Position numbers and translations under genes: made by a program. DNA of 64,000 nt from positions 62,001-126,000 of the forward strand of contig NZ_JAKVTV010000005.1 in assembly GCF_022489035.1 (NCBI RefSeq), read 5' to 3'. The notes under the pieces are model-generated. The model did no database searches. It saw nothing but the letters and a program-made list of their open reading frames with translations, and had not been told where the DNA came from. Positions 39,659-49,794 of the stretch are shown piece by piece; the first letter of the stretch is position 1, and each line of letters begins with the position of its first letter. The stretch is from Christiangramia lutea. Lineage in GTDB: Bacteria; Bacteroidota; Bacteroidia; Flavobacteriales; Flavobacteriaceae.

Positions 39659-40210
39659 ATGAGAACTTTAATTTTTTCTTTATTGCTAATCGCTGTGACT
39701 ACATTCAGTCAAGCTCAGGAAATTACCCAACTGGAAGAGGCAAAAGTAGGTTTTGCACCATTCGATACTAAGGTTACCCGAAGTGGAGATTCTTTCATCT
39801 ATACTGTAAATGAATCTTATGCAGGGGAATTTACGAAGGATGCCATCGGATTCATGAAAGCACATTTTGACATCGATAATTTTATCGCAGAATTTGAGGG
39901 TGAGTATGATAATTACCTGGTGAGTTTAAGAAGTTCTAAAGGTTTTTTGAATGCTGATTTTGACAAAGATGGAAACCTGGTTAAAACTTACCAGAAATTT
40001 AAAGACATCGTTTTACCACTTGATGTGAGAAGAGAAGTTTATATGGCCAATAAAGGCTGGACAATGACTCAGAACAAATACATCGCTTCTGGTAGAGGTG
40101 AACTTATAGAAAAGGAAGTTTACAAAATCAAACTTGAAAATGGAAGCAGTAAAAAATCTGTGAAAATAGATCCAAGAGCATCAGGAACTTCAGTAGCTAG
40201 TAATGAATAG
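39659..40210 (+). CDS. Secreted hypothetical protein
   Basis: A 183-residue protein with a signal peptide (about 1-19, FSQAQ end) and a soluble domain of about 150 residues containing FDIDNFIAEFEGEYDNYLVSL and ADFDKDGNLV, reminiscent of PepSY-like periplasmic proteins (DKDG..V motif) but not a clear match. Followed by a terminator, so it forms its own transcript. Confidence 0.7.
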   Translation: MRTLIFSLLLIAVTTFSQAQEITQLEEAKVGFAPFDTKVTRSGDSFIYTVNESYAGEFTKDAIGFMKAHFDIDNFIAEFEGEYDNYLVSLRSSKGFLNADFDKDGNLVKTYQKFKDIVLPLDVRREVYMANKGWTMTQNKYIASGRGELIEKEVYKIKLENGSSKKSVKIDPRASGTSVASNE

Positions 40211-40237
40211 GCCAGTTAATTTGAATTAGTTGTTAAT

Positions 40238-40272
40238 AAAGGCTGTCAGAATTTAATTTTGACGGCCTTTCA
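40238..40272 (+). terminator. Rho-independent terminator
   Basis: AAAGGCTGTCA (40238-40248) pairs TGACGGCCTTT (40260-40270) with one G-U pair; 28 bases after the secreted hypothetical gene. Confidence 0.7.
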
Positions 40273-40402
40273 TTGGATAAATAAAAATCAAAAAACATAT
40301 ATATGATAAAAATTTACTACACATTTAATAACGAAATTGCGAATTTTATGAAAATAATTTTGAAATAGTTTTAAATTGAAGCAGTCTAATTTATTTAAAA
40401 CT

Positions 40403-41167
40403 ATGAATGCACTTGTAATTGATGACGAAGAATTAGCCAGAAAAAGGGTTTTGAACCTTCTGGAAGACGTAGAAGAAATTGAAGTTATCGGTGAGTGTTC
40501 GAATGGGCGTACTGCAATTGAAATGATCAATTCTGAAAAACCAGACCTGGTATTCCTGGATATTAATATGAAGGACATGAATGGTTTTGAAGTCCTAAAA
40601 AAGGTTGAGATCTCGCCCAAACCAGTAGTTATATTCGTTACCGCATATGATAATTACGCCCTGAAAGCCTTTGATGTTGAAGCTTTTGATTTTCTGCTTA
40701 AACCGTTTAAGGATGAAAGGTTCTACAAGACTATCAAAAAAGTGCTCCATACTACCAAGACCGAAGCCAATGATAATTTTGAAAAACGAATGGTAGAATT
40801 CTTTCACGAATATTCAAAGGGAGGAATACAGCTTAATTCGGTTTCAAAAATACCAATCAAGCAAGGAAATAAAACAGCCCTGGTAGACCCGAACGATATT
40901 TTATATATACAGGCATCAGGTTATTACGCTGAAATTTACGCCGGTTCAAAAAAATATGTCTTGCGGGAATCCCTGAATAACCTTGAAGAGATCCTGGATA
41001 GCAACACCTTTGTTAGGATACACAGGTCTACCATTGCCAACCTAAATTTTGTAGATGAGATCATACATTCAGATTATTCTGAAATAGATGCAAAAATGAC
41101 TGATGGGAAATTGCTTCATATTAGTAAGTCCCATAAAAAAGAGTTTCTTGAAAAAATAGGAATATAA
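40403..41167 (+). CDS. LytTR-family response regulator
   Basis: A 254-residue regulator if it starts at the Met giving MNALVIDDEE; an upstream Met at 40376 adds nine residues unlike the family. Receiver domain 1-120 with Asp53 (FLDINM), VTAYD and KPF; LytTR domain at about 145-250 (LYIQASGYYAEIY, FVRIHRSTIANL). The stop is followed at once by the ATG of the partner LytS-type kinase. Confidence 0.93.
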   Translation: MNALVIDDEELARKRVLNLLEDVEEIEVIGECSNGRTAIEMINSEKPDLVFLDINMKDMNGFEVLKKVEISPKPVVIFVTAYDNYALKAFDVEAFDFLLKPFKDERFYKTIKKVLHTTKTEANDNFEKRMVEFFHEYSKGGIQLNSVSKIPIKQGNKTALVDPNDILYIQASGYYAEIYAGSKKYVLRESLNNLEEILDSNTFVRIHRSTIANLNFVDEIIHSDYSEIDAKMTDGKLLHISKSHKKEFLEKIGI

Positions 41168-42274
41168 ATGAGTTTTTCGACCCTAAAACAAAAGTATATA
41201 GATTTTAAGCTGGTGCTACTACTGGCCGGATTCTATTTATTATTCGATATAGTCTTACTGGTGAAGGTGAGTTATATGCAGGCTTATATGCCCAGAGAAT
41301 ACGGGCATTTCAACTGGCCAGATTTTCTAATTAATAATGTGCTTTTCGACTATATCATTGTTGTGAGTTATATGACCTTAATTGCGATTAGTACTAAGCG
41401 ATTTCTAAACAAGAATTATTCCTGGGTTAAAATCATTTCCATACATACCGTTTTTTCTATTTTGATAGGATTGATAATTCGATTGATTTTTGACTTTTAC
41501 TCCATCCTGGTGGGCAAGATAGACTTGGCCAATTTTGATCTTCGTAGAAGTATAAATGCTTTTGTGTTCGTGATGGATCTGAATTTCCTGATCTATTTCG
41601 CTATGGTTTTCATAATTTATACCTACTATTATCTGAAACAGGTCAAGGAGGCAGAGAAACGTCATTCCAAACTTGAATCACAATTGGTGAATACCCGAAT
41701 GAAAATGCTGTCTTCTCAATTGCAGCCGCATTTCCTTTTCAACACCCTGAATTCCATTGCTGTGCTTACCGATATGGACACGAATAAAGCGAAAGATACC
41801 ATTGCCGATTTAAGTGACTTTTTACGCGAGATCCTCTATAATAGTGACCGGAACCGGATAAGCCTGGACGAGGAATTGAGAATTCTGGAATATTACCTGA
41901 ATATTGTTAATGTGAGATTTTCAGATCATTTGCATATTAAAAAGGAGATAGATGATTCACTTCTACTAAAAAGAGTACCCGCCATGCTGCTTCAGCCTGT
42001 TATTGAAAACTCGATAAAGCATGGATATTCTTACGATCATACCGATCTCAATATTCTTGTTTCGATTTATGAAGAAGGCAAAATGCTGGTAATAAAAGTC
42101 GAAAATGACGGTGAGCCTGTTTCTGAAACCCATGCCGAACTTATGAAAAAAGGTGTAGGTCTAAAGAATATCGATGACAGGTTACGAAATTTATATAAAG
42201 AAGATTATTTCTTCGAGATTCGTAATAAAGAAGATAACTCAGGAGTAGAAACCATCATAAAAGTTCCGGAATAA
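41168..42274 (+). CDS. LytS-type membrane histidine kinase
   Basis: A 368-residue kinase with four membrane segments in the first 160 residues, a short coiled linker, and a His_kinase domain with His188 in QPHFLFNTLNS; ATPase motifs VIENSIKHG and VENDGEP; GVGLKNI near the end. There is no large sensor domain, so the signal is probably read in or at the membrane. Coupled to the LytTR gene upstream. Confidence 0.93.
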   Translation: MSFSTLKQKYIDFKLVLLLAGFYLLFDIVLLVKVSYMQAYMPREYGHFNWPDFLINNVLFDYIIVVSYMTLIAISTKRFLNKNYSWVKIISIHTVFSILIGLIIRLIFDFYSILVGKIDLANFDLRRSINAFVFVMDLNFLIYFAMVFIIYTYYYLKQVKEAEKRHSKLESQLVNTRMKMLSSQLQPHFLFNTLNSIAVLTDMDTNKAKDTIADLSDFLREILYNSDRNRISLDEELRILEYYLNIVNVRFSDHLHIKKEIDDSLLLKRVPAMLLQPVIENSIKHGYSYDHTDLNILVSIYEEGKMLVIKVENDGEPVSETHAELMKKGVGLKNIDDRLRNLYKEDYFFEIRNKEDNSGVETIIKVPE

Positions 42275-42405
42275 TTGAAATTTTCAATTCGTATTTTTCT
42301 ATTTCAGGGAAACTGACTAGTCTCATATTTTCCAAAATATAGGGTTTAGCCTCTTGCAATTTCACCGATTTTCAGTTAAATTAATAGGACTATTACTACT
42401 GAAAA

Positions 42406-43059
42406 ATGGGTCGCATTAAAAAACCAAAATATTATCCTCCCGAAGAAGAAAAATGGAATATTCTTTCGCATGGAGTAGGCCTGGGATTAAGTGTGCTCGC
42501 CCTCATTTTACTTATAGTTAAGGCCCAGCGTCTGGGAGACAAGGAACATTTGGTGAGTTTTAGCATTTTCGGGGCAAGTATGGTTTTGGTTTATGCAGCA
42601 TCTACATTTTACCATAGCGCGAAAGCGAGCAGACTAAGAATTAAACTTAATATTCTGGACCATGCTGCTATATACATCCTTATTGCGGGTACTTATACTC
42701 CATATGCACTAGTAACACTTGATGGCAGCGGAGGTTTCACTATTCTCTGGATCGTTTGGAGTCTGGCCTTAGCTGGTGTGATTCTGAAACTATTCTATGC
42801 TGGTAGCTATCAGCTTCTTTCCACGATCATGTATGTGGCGATGGGCTGGCTAATTATTTTTGCTATTAAACCACTAATTAGTAACCTATCTACCGGTGGT
42901 CTCTGGTGGCTTTTTGGAGGAGGAATTTTTTATACTATAGGAGCCATACTTTTTATGCAGAATAAGCTACCGTTTAATCACGCGATCTTCCATATTTTTG
43001 TTTTGCTGGGAACTTTCGCCCATTTTGTGAGCATATATTTTTATATTTTTCCATCCTGA
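42406..43059 (+). CDS. Haemolysin III/PAQR-family membrane protein
   Basis: A 217-residue protein with seven membrane segments and the HlyIII metal-site motifs: SHGVG in segment 1, TFYHS in segment 2, LDHAAIYILIAGTYTPY, and NHAIFHIFVLLGTFAHF at the end. PAQR proteins are thought to be zinc-dependent hydrolases of membrane lipids such as ceramides; haemolysis is a historical name. It precedes a broken cation antiporter gene. Confidence 0.9.
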   Translation: MGRIKKPKYYPPEEEKWNILSHGVGLGLSVLALILLIVKAQRLGDKEHLVSFSIFGASMVLVYAASTFYHSAKASRLRIKLNILDHAAIYILIAGTYTPYALVTLDGSGGFTILWIVWSLALAGVILKLFYAGSYQLLSTIMYVAMGWLIIFAIKPLISNLSTGGLWWLFGGGIFYTIGAILFMQNKLPFNHAIFHIFVLLGTFAHFVSIYFYIFPS

Positions 43060-43131
43060 GAGCCTGATGGTTTTTTACAGAATTTGATTTTTCAGGCTGC
43101 ACAATTTTCAATCGAATAACAACTCTACTGA

Positions 43132-44379
43132 ATGGAATATTTTCTTAATACTACCGTTCTGGTGTGTTTAGCGGCAATTTTTGGCTTTATCAACGTAAAA
43201 TTCTTAAAACTTCCCAATAGTATCGGACTGATACTTATCACTATTGTTTTTAGTTTAGGGGAACTTGCGATAAGCAGTTTCGACGATACCTTGCTTAATG
43301 CCGAAAAGTAGATCATAACAAGTATAGGTTTTCAAACGGTCTTGCTTGAAATCATGTTAAGTTTTCTGTTTTTTGCAGGTGCTTTACATACTAACTTCGT
43401 GCAATTAAGAGTTCAACGCTGGCCCCTTCTAGTATTTTTAACTATTGGAGTGCTGGTTTCGACTTTATTGGTTGGAACCGTTACCTATTTCGTTTTGCAA
43501 CTAATTTCCCTTGAGGTCAGTTATATTTATTGCCTCCTTTTTGGTGCCCTAATATTACCAATGGACACTATTGCGGTGCTTGGGATCCTTAAAAAAGCAG
43601 GAGCTCCAAAAAAACTAGAAGGGAAAATTGCAGGTGAATCCCTATTCAATGATTGAGTAGGAGTGGTAGTATTTCTAACCCTTTTTAAAATAGCTTCTTC
43701 TACAGCCACAGATATTGGAATGGGTCAGATACTGGAGTTTTTTGGAATGGAAGTGATTGGGGGCGTTGTTTTTGGATTAGTCCTGAGTTGGATCACTTAC
43801 AGGTTTATGAAATCAATTGATGATTGCGACATAAAAGTTATCATAACCCTGGCCGCTGTAATGAGTGTTAAATGAATAGCGCACCACTTTCATTTTTAGG
43901 CACCACTGGCCGTGGTAACTGCAGGATTAATCGTAGGGAACGATACAGTGAGATCTACTACCATGTCTGAAATTACTGAAACATACCTAGCTAAATTCCG
44001 GGAGTTAATAGATATTTTTCTGAATACTATACTATTTGTTCAAATAGGTATGGAAATGTTGGGTTTAACCTATGAAGGAGATTATATGATCGCCGGCATA
44101 CTGACGATTCCAATAGTTTTACTTTGCAGATATGCATCGCTGTTAATACCTATTCGATTTTTTCAGAGAAAGTTGGAATTTGTACCGAATAACAACCTAA
44201 TTATGACCTGTGGTGGGTTGACAGGAGGAATATCTAATGCTCTGCCTTTAAGTCTCACCTCCGAAATGCACCGGGAACTTTTCCTTGTGATCATTTACAT
44301 AATCGTTGTTTTTATTATACTGGTGCAAGGACTTACGGTTGGGAAAGTAGTTGAAAAGCTAGCTATCAGAAAAGATTGA
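43132..44379 (+). pseudogene. CPA1-type Na+/H+ antiporter with four in-frame stops
   Basis: One continuous frame of 416 codons encodes a sodium/proton antiporter (FFAGALHTNF, GALILPMDTIAVLGILKKAG, GESLFND, VVTAGLIVGND), interrupted only by stop codons at 43309-43311 (TAG, codon 60), 43654-43656 (TGA, codon 175), 43873-43875 (TGA, codon 248) and 43897-43899 (TAG, codon 256). The second falls where Gly is expected (FND-G-VGVVVFLT). There is no frameshift, deletion or loss of similarity. It is most likely a recently dead gene; frequent stop read-through is a remote alternative. Confidence 0.8.
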
Positions 44380-44568
44380 AAATCTGAATTTAAACTAAAT
44401 AGAGAAAAGTTATATCAATTTTTATATGTGGTCGTTAGTTCTACTATTTTAAGTGTTTTAACATCATTTTAAGAGGTAAGTAAAAATCTTGTTTAATGAG
44501 TTTTAGCAGTAGCAGGGGTCTTCAGCACTATTGATTTTTTCATTAAGAAAATTTTATATATTAGCCCA

Positions 44569-47500
44569 ATGAAGAAAATTTTACTACTACTGCTAGGTTC
44601 CTGCGCTATTCCCCTATACGCTCAGGAGGAGAAATCTTTTCAATTATATGATGAAATATCCGAAGAAGCCGTAGTAGCTTCAGAGGCTGGTGATTTTTCA
44701 AAAACTGTCGAAATACTGGATAAGGTGAATAAGAATGATTCCATGCATTTTACTTCACTGGTATCAAAGTCTTATTATTTACTTCAGCTGGAGAGATTTG
44801 ATGAAGCCATTAAGTTAATTGATGAAGTTTTGGAGTCTAACAAGACACAGAATCTGCATTCCTTTTACACTAATAAGGCTTACGCTTACAACAGGCTAGG
44901 GAATTCTGCCAAAGCAATCGAGACTTACAGGCAGGGCTTAGAGGAATATCCTGTTAGCGCTCCGATGCTTGTAAATCTGGCCATAGTGCTAGAGGAATCT
45001 GGGAAAATCGAGGAAGCTCTTAAAATTTATAAAAAAGCCATCATCATTAATCCGCTGGAAAAGAAAGCTCATATAAGATTAGGCCAACTAGCCTACGGAC
45101 AACAAAAAATGGCGCAGGCATTAATGGCTTTTGATATGGCGCTTCTTTTAGATCCAGACGGTGCCAACTCATTTAGCATTCTTAAATCACTAAATGAACT
45201 TGTAAGCAAACGAAATGAAAACCAGCCAGATGGAGACATAATAATATCAAAAGATGAAGATTTGTTTCAGGAATTAGATCTGATTCTGAATAATAAGCTC
45301 GCTTTAAATGATAATTATAAAGTGGATACAGATATTCCCATTTCTCTTACTAAACAAAACCATTTACTGATTGAACAATTAATGAATATTGATAAAGAAG
45401 AAGGTTTTTGGACAGACATATACTTGCCTCTTTACAAATGGATAAAAGAGAGTGATAATTTCGAATTATTCACGCAAACTATTTCCTACTCCATAGAAAA
45501 TCCTGATTTTAAAAGAGTTGTTAACCGAAATACAGAGGATATTAAGGGGTTTATCGAGGCTTATATGGGCCAATGGATAGAAATTCTTCAGGAAAAGAGC
45601 CACTTGTATCTTAATGAAAATGGCGCTTCTGTAGCCTATACTGGTTCAAGACTTGACGGCCTTGGTAAACTTCAAGATGGAGAACCTGTAGGAGAATGGA
45701 TATATTTTTCAGAGGAAGGAAAACTTGCAGGAAAAGGAAATTATAATGAAAAAGGAGAAAGGGATAAAACCTGGAGCTGGTATCACGACAACGGAAAATT
45801 AAAAGAGACCGGAGAATATAATAATGGTGAAGTAAATGGCAAAAACCTTCATTTTTATGACGACGGTAAACGATATATTATTGCGAATTTAGAAAATGAT
45901 AAGCTGAATGGTGAATACCTTGTTTATAATGAAAATGGAGCCCTGGTTCAGAAGAAAAATTTTAAGGATGGCGAACTTGATGGAAGTCTAACCACTTATT
46001 TTAATCTGGGAGAAGAGTATCCTGAGGTAACAGCAAGTTATGTGAAGGGTAAAACTGAGGGAGAGGCACATGAGTATTATGTAGATGAGAGAATCTATAC
46101 AGAAATGTTCTTTAAGAATGGAGTAAAGGAAGGACTTGAAAAATCCTATTATCATAATGGCAATGTATATTTTGAACTAGGATTTAAAGAAGGCAAAAAG
46201 CATGGAAATTATAAAGAATATACGCTGAATGGTGAATTATTCCAGGAAGGATTATTTGAAGAGGGAAAAGAAGAAGGAGAATGGAGAACTTATCATCAGA
46301 ATGGAAAATTGGCAACCATCGTGAACTATGAGGATGGAGAGGCAGATGGACTATATCAGGAATTCGATACCGATGGGAAGTTGTATTATGAGTATGATTA
46401 TCGAAAAGGAGAAATAATTGCCTACAGGTTTTTCAGTAAGGATAATGAGCTGGTAAAGGATGAGAGGAAAAAAGGTGGTGAATTTTATTATCGCAGCCTT
46501 ACTCCTTACGGCGATAAGAATTCTGAGGGGCTATATGATATTTCTGGTGGTAGAAAAGGAGACTGGAAGTTTTATAATGAAAATGGATTTCTTGAAGAAA
46601 CGGGAAATTATGTAGAGGATCTGGCCCAGGGGAAAATCCTGAATTACTTTATTTCAGGGGAGATAAGCTCTGATATTAATTTTGAGAAAGGTCTGAAAGA
46701 CGGATACGCAGAGTTTTACTATCCAGATGGCAGCATTCAGTCTCACGGTAAATATAAGGATGATTTGAAGCAAGGTTCCTGGAAGGAATATTATATAAAT
46801 GGCACGCTAAAATCTGAAAGCTTTTACCATAAGGATAATATCAATGGAGATCAGGTTGTTTATAGCGCTGATGGAAGAATTTACAGAACCCATAATTATG
46901 AATTTGGGGAATTAGAATATTCTGTTCACTATGGTCCTACTGGAAAGGCGTTTGATACTATAGATTATCATAATGATAAAGCAGATTATGTATTAAGCGA
47001 AGTTTATCCGTTTGGAGAAAAACAGAATTCCATGGAATACCTTTACGGCTTAAAGCATGGTGAATTTAAATCTTTTGATGTCCAGGGAAACCTTAAGATC
47101 TCAGGAAATTATTTCAATAATTTATTTAACGGGACCTGGAAGTGGTACGATGATAAAGGAAATATTACTCTTGAAGAGAATTACGTTTATGGTTCCAAAC
47201 ATGGTAAAAGAATTGCTTATTATGAAAATGGGCAAATAGATACTGAATCTAATTTTAACTATGGATTGGAGCAGGGAGTTACTTATTCCTTCCATGAGAA
47301 TGGAAATGTGGCGGTAGAAACTCCTCATATACTTGATCTGGAGCACGGAGCGAAAAAATTCTATGATAATGAAGGACATCTGCAACAAGTTAGGTATTAT
47401 AATAACGGTCGTATAATAGGATTTAGTTATCCTGATAATACCGGTGAGGTCAAACCAATGTTACCACTGAATAGTGAATCCGGGGAGTTGATAACTTACT

Positions 47501-47865
47501 ATAAGAATGGACAGATATCAAGGTCTACAGAATTGATAAGTGGAGAATTTCACGGGGATTATAAAACCTATTACTTCAGTGGTTCTTTGATGGAAAACAC
47601 TCCTTACGAATACGGATTTATAAATGGTTTAAATGTTGAATATTTCGAGAATGGAAATATGGAGACTGAAACAAACTACCTTTACGGAAACCTTCATGGA
47701 GCCCGTATAGAGTATTATTCTAATGGGAAAATAAAATCGGAAACAGAATATAAGAATGACTTAGAAATTGGTCCTGCTATTTATTATAACGAGGCTGGTG
47801 AAGTTGTTAAAAAGGAGGAATATTTTAATGGTGACCTTATAAAGGTTGAAACTTTTGCCGGATGA
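44569..47865 (+). CDS. Giant secreted TPR/MORN-repeat protein
   Basis: A 1098-residue protein with a signal peptide (about 1-19). Residues about 25-210 are tetratricopeptide repeats; from about 350 to the end it is a nearly unbroken array of MORN_2/YwqK-type repeats of about 23 residues (variants of G.W..Y...G.L...G.Y..G...G), some thirty copies. MORN_2 arrays form long beta sheets that bind partners. No catalytic domain is seen. It overlaps the next gene by 4 bases (ATGA) and heads a three-gene operon with two DUF3857 proteins. Confidence 0.85.
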   Translation: MKKILLLLLGSCAIPLYAQEEKSFQLYDEISEEAVVASEAGDFSKTVEILDKVNKNDSMHFTSLVSKSYYLLQLERFDEAIKLIDEVLESNKTQNLHSFYTNKAYAYNRLGNSAKAIETYRQGLEEYPVSAPMLVNLAIVLEESGKIEEALKIYKKAIIINPLEKKAHIRLGQLAYGQQKMAQALMAFDMALLLDPDGANSFSILKSLNELVSKRNENQPDGDIIISKDEDLFQELDLILNNKLALNDNYKVDTDIPISLTKQNHLLIEQLMNIDKEEGFWTDIYLPLYKWIKESDNFELFTQTISYSIENPDFKRVVNRNTEDIKGFIEAYMGQWIEILQEKSHLYLNENGASVAYTGSRLDGLGKLQDGEPVGEWIYFSEEGKLAGKGNYNEKGERDKTWSWYHDNGKLKETGEYNNGEVNGKNLHFYDDGKRYIIANLENDKLNGEYLVYNENGALVQKKNFKDGELDGSLTTYFNLGEEYPEVTASYVKGKTEGEAHEYYVDERIYTEMFFKNGVKEGLEKSYYHNGNVYFELGFKEGKKHGNYKEYTLNGELFQEGLFEEGKEEGEWRTYHQNGKLATIVNYEDGEADGLYQEFDTDGKLYYEYDYRKGEIIAYRFFSKDNELVKDERKKGGEFYYRSLTPYGDKNSEGLYDISGGRKGDWKFYNENGFLEETGNYVEDLAQGKILNYFISGEISSDINFEKGLKDGYAEFYYPDGSIQSHGKYKDDLKQGSWKEYYINGTLKSESFYHKDNINGDQVVYSADGRIYRTHNYEFGELEYSVHYGPTGKAFDTIDYHNDKADYVLSEVYPFGEKQNSMEYLYGLKHGEFKSFDVQGNLKISGNYFNNLFNGTWKWYDDKGNITLEENYVYGSKHGKRIAYYENGQIDTESNFNYGLEQGVTYSFHENGNVAVETPHILDLEHGAKKFYDNEGHLQQVRYYNNGRIIGFSYPDNTGEVKPMLPLNSESGELITYYKNGQISRSTELISGEFHGDYKTYYFSGSLMENTPYEYGFINGLNVEYFENGNMETETNYLYGNLHGARIEYYSNGKIKSETEYKNDLEIGPAIYYNEAGEVVKKEEYFNGDLIKVETFAG

Positions 47866-49790
47866 AAAATATCAGTTTACTATTAATCCTAATTCTGGGT
47901 TGTACCGCGTATTCTCAATATGCTCCGGAATTTGAAGAGTATAAAGCTAAATATGGGGATGCCAACAAGGTTATTATGAATAAAGAGGTTGTCCTGAATC
48001 TGGATATAAAGGATAACGACCTGGAGATTACCCAGGAAAATATTGAAGAAAACTTATTTATGACCGATGGTGCTAATATGGCAGCAAGAGAAGATCTGAA
48101 TTTCTCATACTTTTTTGAGTTGTTAGATATTGAAGCTTATTCTACGGTCTACAACAATGATAAACCAGATGAATTTAAAGTGGATAATTTCGTTGAAAAA
48201 GATAACATGGATAATTCCTTCTATGACGATTCAAAATCACTGGTATTTCTTTATCCTAATCTAAAGAAGGGGGCCAAATCTTATATCAAATATTCTGAAA
48301 GGATCAAAAACCCCAGGTTTTTAGGAGCATTCTTTTTAGGTGACATTTTTCCCATAGACCATGCAAAATACAGTATAGTTGCAGATAAAGATATAACTTT
48401 AAGTTTTAGGGAGTTCAATACGGAAGGTATCGATATACAATACAAAAAAGAGGAAAAATGGGGAAAAGTGATCTATACCTGGGAAGTTAAGAGTGTTGAT
48501 AAATATAAAATTGAAGATAATGGGCCTGATTTTAGGAGTTTTCTTCCACATATTTTACCGGTAATAACTTCTTATAATTCTGGTGGAGCTCAGGTAAACC
48601 TTTCTGGTAGTGTGAATGATCTGTATGATTGGTACTATTCATTGGTTAAGGACATTAATAATCAAGCACCAGACGCAAATCTTGTAAAAGTTGTTGAGGG
48701 GTTAACAAAAAATAAAGCTTCAGAAATTGAAAAGGTCAAGGCGATCTATTATTGGACCCAGGATAATATTAAATATATAGCCTATGAATATGCCCTTGGT
48801 GGATTTATACCCAGAGAAGCCAACCTGGTTTTTGATAGAAAGTATGGCGATTGCAAGGATAATTCTAGCATCTTAAAAGAAATGCTGGAAATTGCCGGCA
48901 TAGAAGGAAACCTTACTTGGATTGGTACACGAAGTATTTCATATAAATATGATGAGGTGCCAACTCCATTGGTAGATAACCATATGATCCTGTCTTATCG
49001 TGATAATAATGGGGAGGTTTATTTTCTGGATGGAACTGGTAGATATAATCCCTTAGAAATTCCTTCATCCTTTATTCAGGGCAAGGAGGCGTTGATAGAG
49101 AATGGAAAGGGTGAATACATTTTGGAAGAAGTTCCTGTAATTCCCGCCAGTAGGAATGTAATTCGAGATACAACGATCCTTAAGATTGAAGGAAGCGAAT
49201 TAAAAGGAAGTTCACATGCCAGGATTACCGGTTATGGTAAAATAGACTATGCCTTTCATCTCGAAGAAATGGATACGGAATCCAAGATCCAGGAATTTTA
49301 TAACTACAGGTTTGAAAAAGGCAACAATAAATTTTTAATAGACAGCCTGGAAGAGTTCAACCGAACTGATTATGAAAAGCCCCTGGAGGTTAGGTATACC
49401 TTTGGGATTAAGGATTATATCAAAGATTTTGGTGATGAGATCTATTTAAACCTGAATCTAAACAGGGAGGTTACTTCCTTTAAAATAGATAAGCCAAGAA
49501 AGACAGCAGTAGAATACGAATTCACAAAAACCTATGACTTTAAGAATACGCTCAAAATTCCTGAGGCTTATGGAATCGAATATCTGCCTGAAAATTTTAA
49601 GGTGTCGAATGATTTTTTTTCAGCAGAGATCAATTATTCTCTGCAGGGGAAGAGCTTAATATATGAATTCAAGGCTGTTCTAGACTTCATTATTCTTACT
49701 CCAGATCAGCAATCTGAATTTAATAGCCTATTAGAAGATTTAGAAAAAGCTTTTAAAGAGGTCATCATTTTAAAAAAGATCAACAATTAA
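47862..49790 (+). CDS. DUF3857/transglutaminase-like exported protein, active-site type
   Basis: A 642-residue protein with a signal peptide (about 1-18), a beta-rich DUF3857-like half, and a transglutaminase-like domain with the full triad: Cys331 in YGDCKD, His374 in VDNHMI and Asp390 in FLDGTG. The triad suggests a papain-like protease or amide-bond transferase, acting in the periplasm or outside. The substrate is unknown. Between the MORN protein and a triad-less relative. Confidence 0.85.
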   Translation: MKNISLLLILILGCTAYSQYAPEFEEYKAKYGDANKVIMNKEVVLNLDIKDNDLEITQENIEENLFMTDGANMAAREDLNFSYFFELLDIEAYSTVYNNDKPDEFKVDNFVEKDNMDNSFYDDSKSLVFLYPNLKKGAKSYIKYSERIKNPRFLGAFFLGDIFPIDHAKYSIVADKDITLSFREFNTEGIDIQYKKEEKWGKVIYTWEVKSVDKYKIEDNGPDFRSFLPHILPVITSYNSGGAQVNLSGSVNDLYDWYYSLVKDINNQAPDANLVKVVEGLTKNKASEIEKVKAIYYWTQDNIKYIAYEYALGGFIPREANLVFDRKYGDCKDNSSILKEMLEIAGIEGNLTWIGTRSISYKYDEVPTPLVDNHMILSYRDNNGEVYFLDGTGRYNPLEIPSSFIQGKEALIENGKGEYILEEVPVIPASRNVIRDTTILKIEGSELKGSSHARITGYGKIDYAFHLEEMDTESKIQEFYNYRFEKGNNKFLIDSLEEFNRTDYEKPLEVRYTFGIKDYIKDFGDEIYLNLNLNREVTSFKIDKPRKTAVEYEFTKTYDFKNTLKIPEAYGIEYLPENFKVSNDFFSAEINYSLQGKSLIYEFKAVLDFIILTPDQQSEFNSLLEDLEKAFKEVIILKKINN

Positions 49791-49794
49791 ACCT

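Noticed and set aside
40376-40402. Upstream start for the LytTR regulator
   Set aside because: The nine extra residues precede the receiver's first strand and are unlike the family; the Met at 40403 gives a normal N terminus.
42406-43059. Haemolysin III as a virulence toxin
   Set aside because: The PAQR fold and metal motifs point to a membrane lipid hydrolase; there is no toxin context.
44569-47865. MORN array as an antitoxin of a toxin-antitoxin pair, as some YwqK-type annotations suggest
   Set aside because: The protein has a signal peptide, is over 1000 residues, and its partners are exported DUF3857 proteins rather than toxins.
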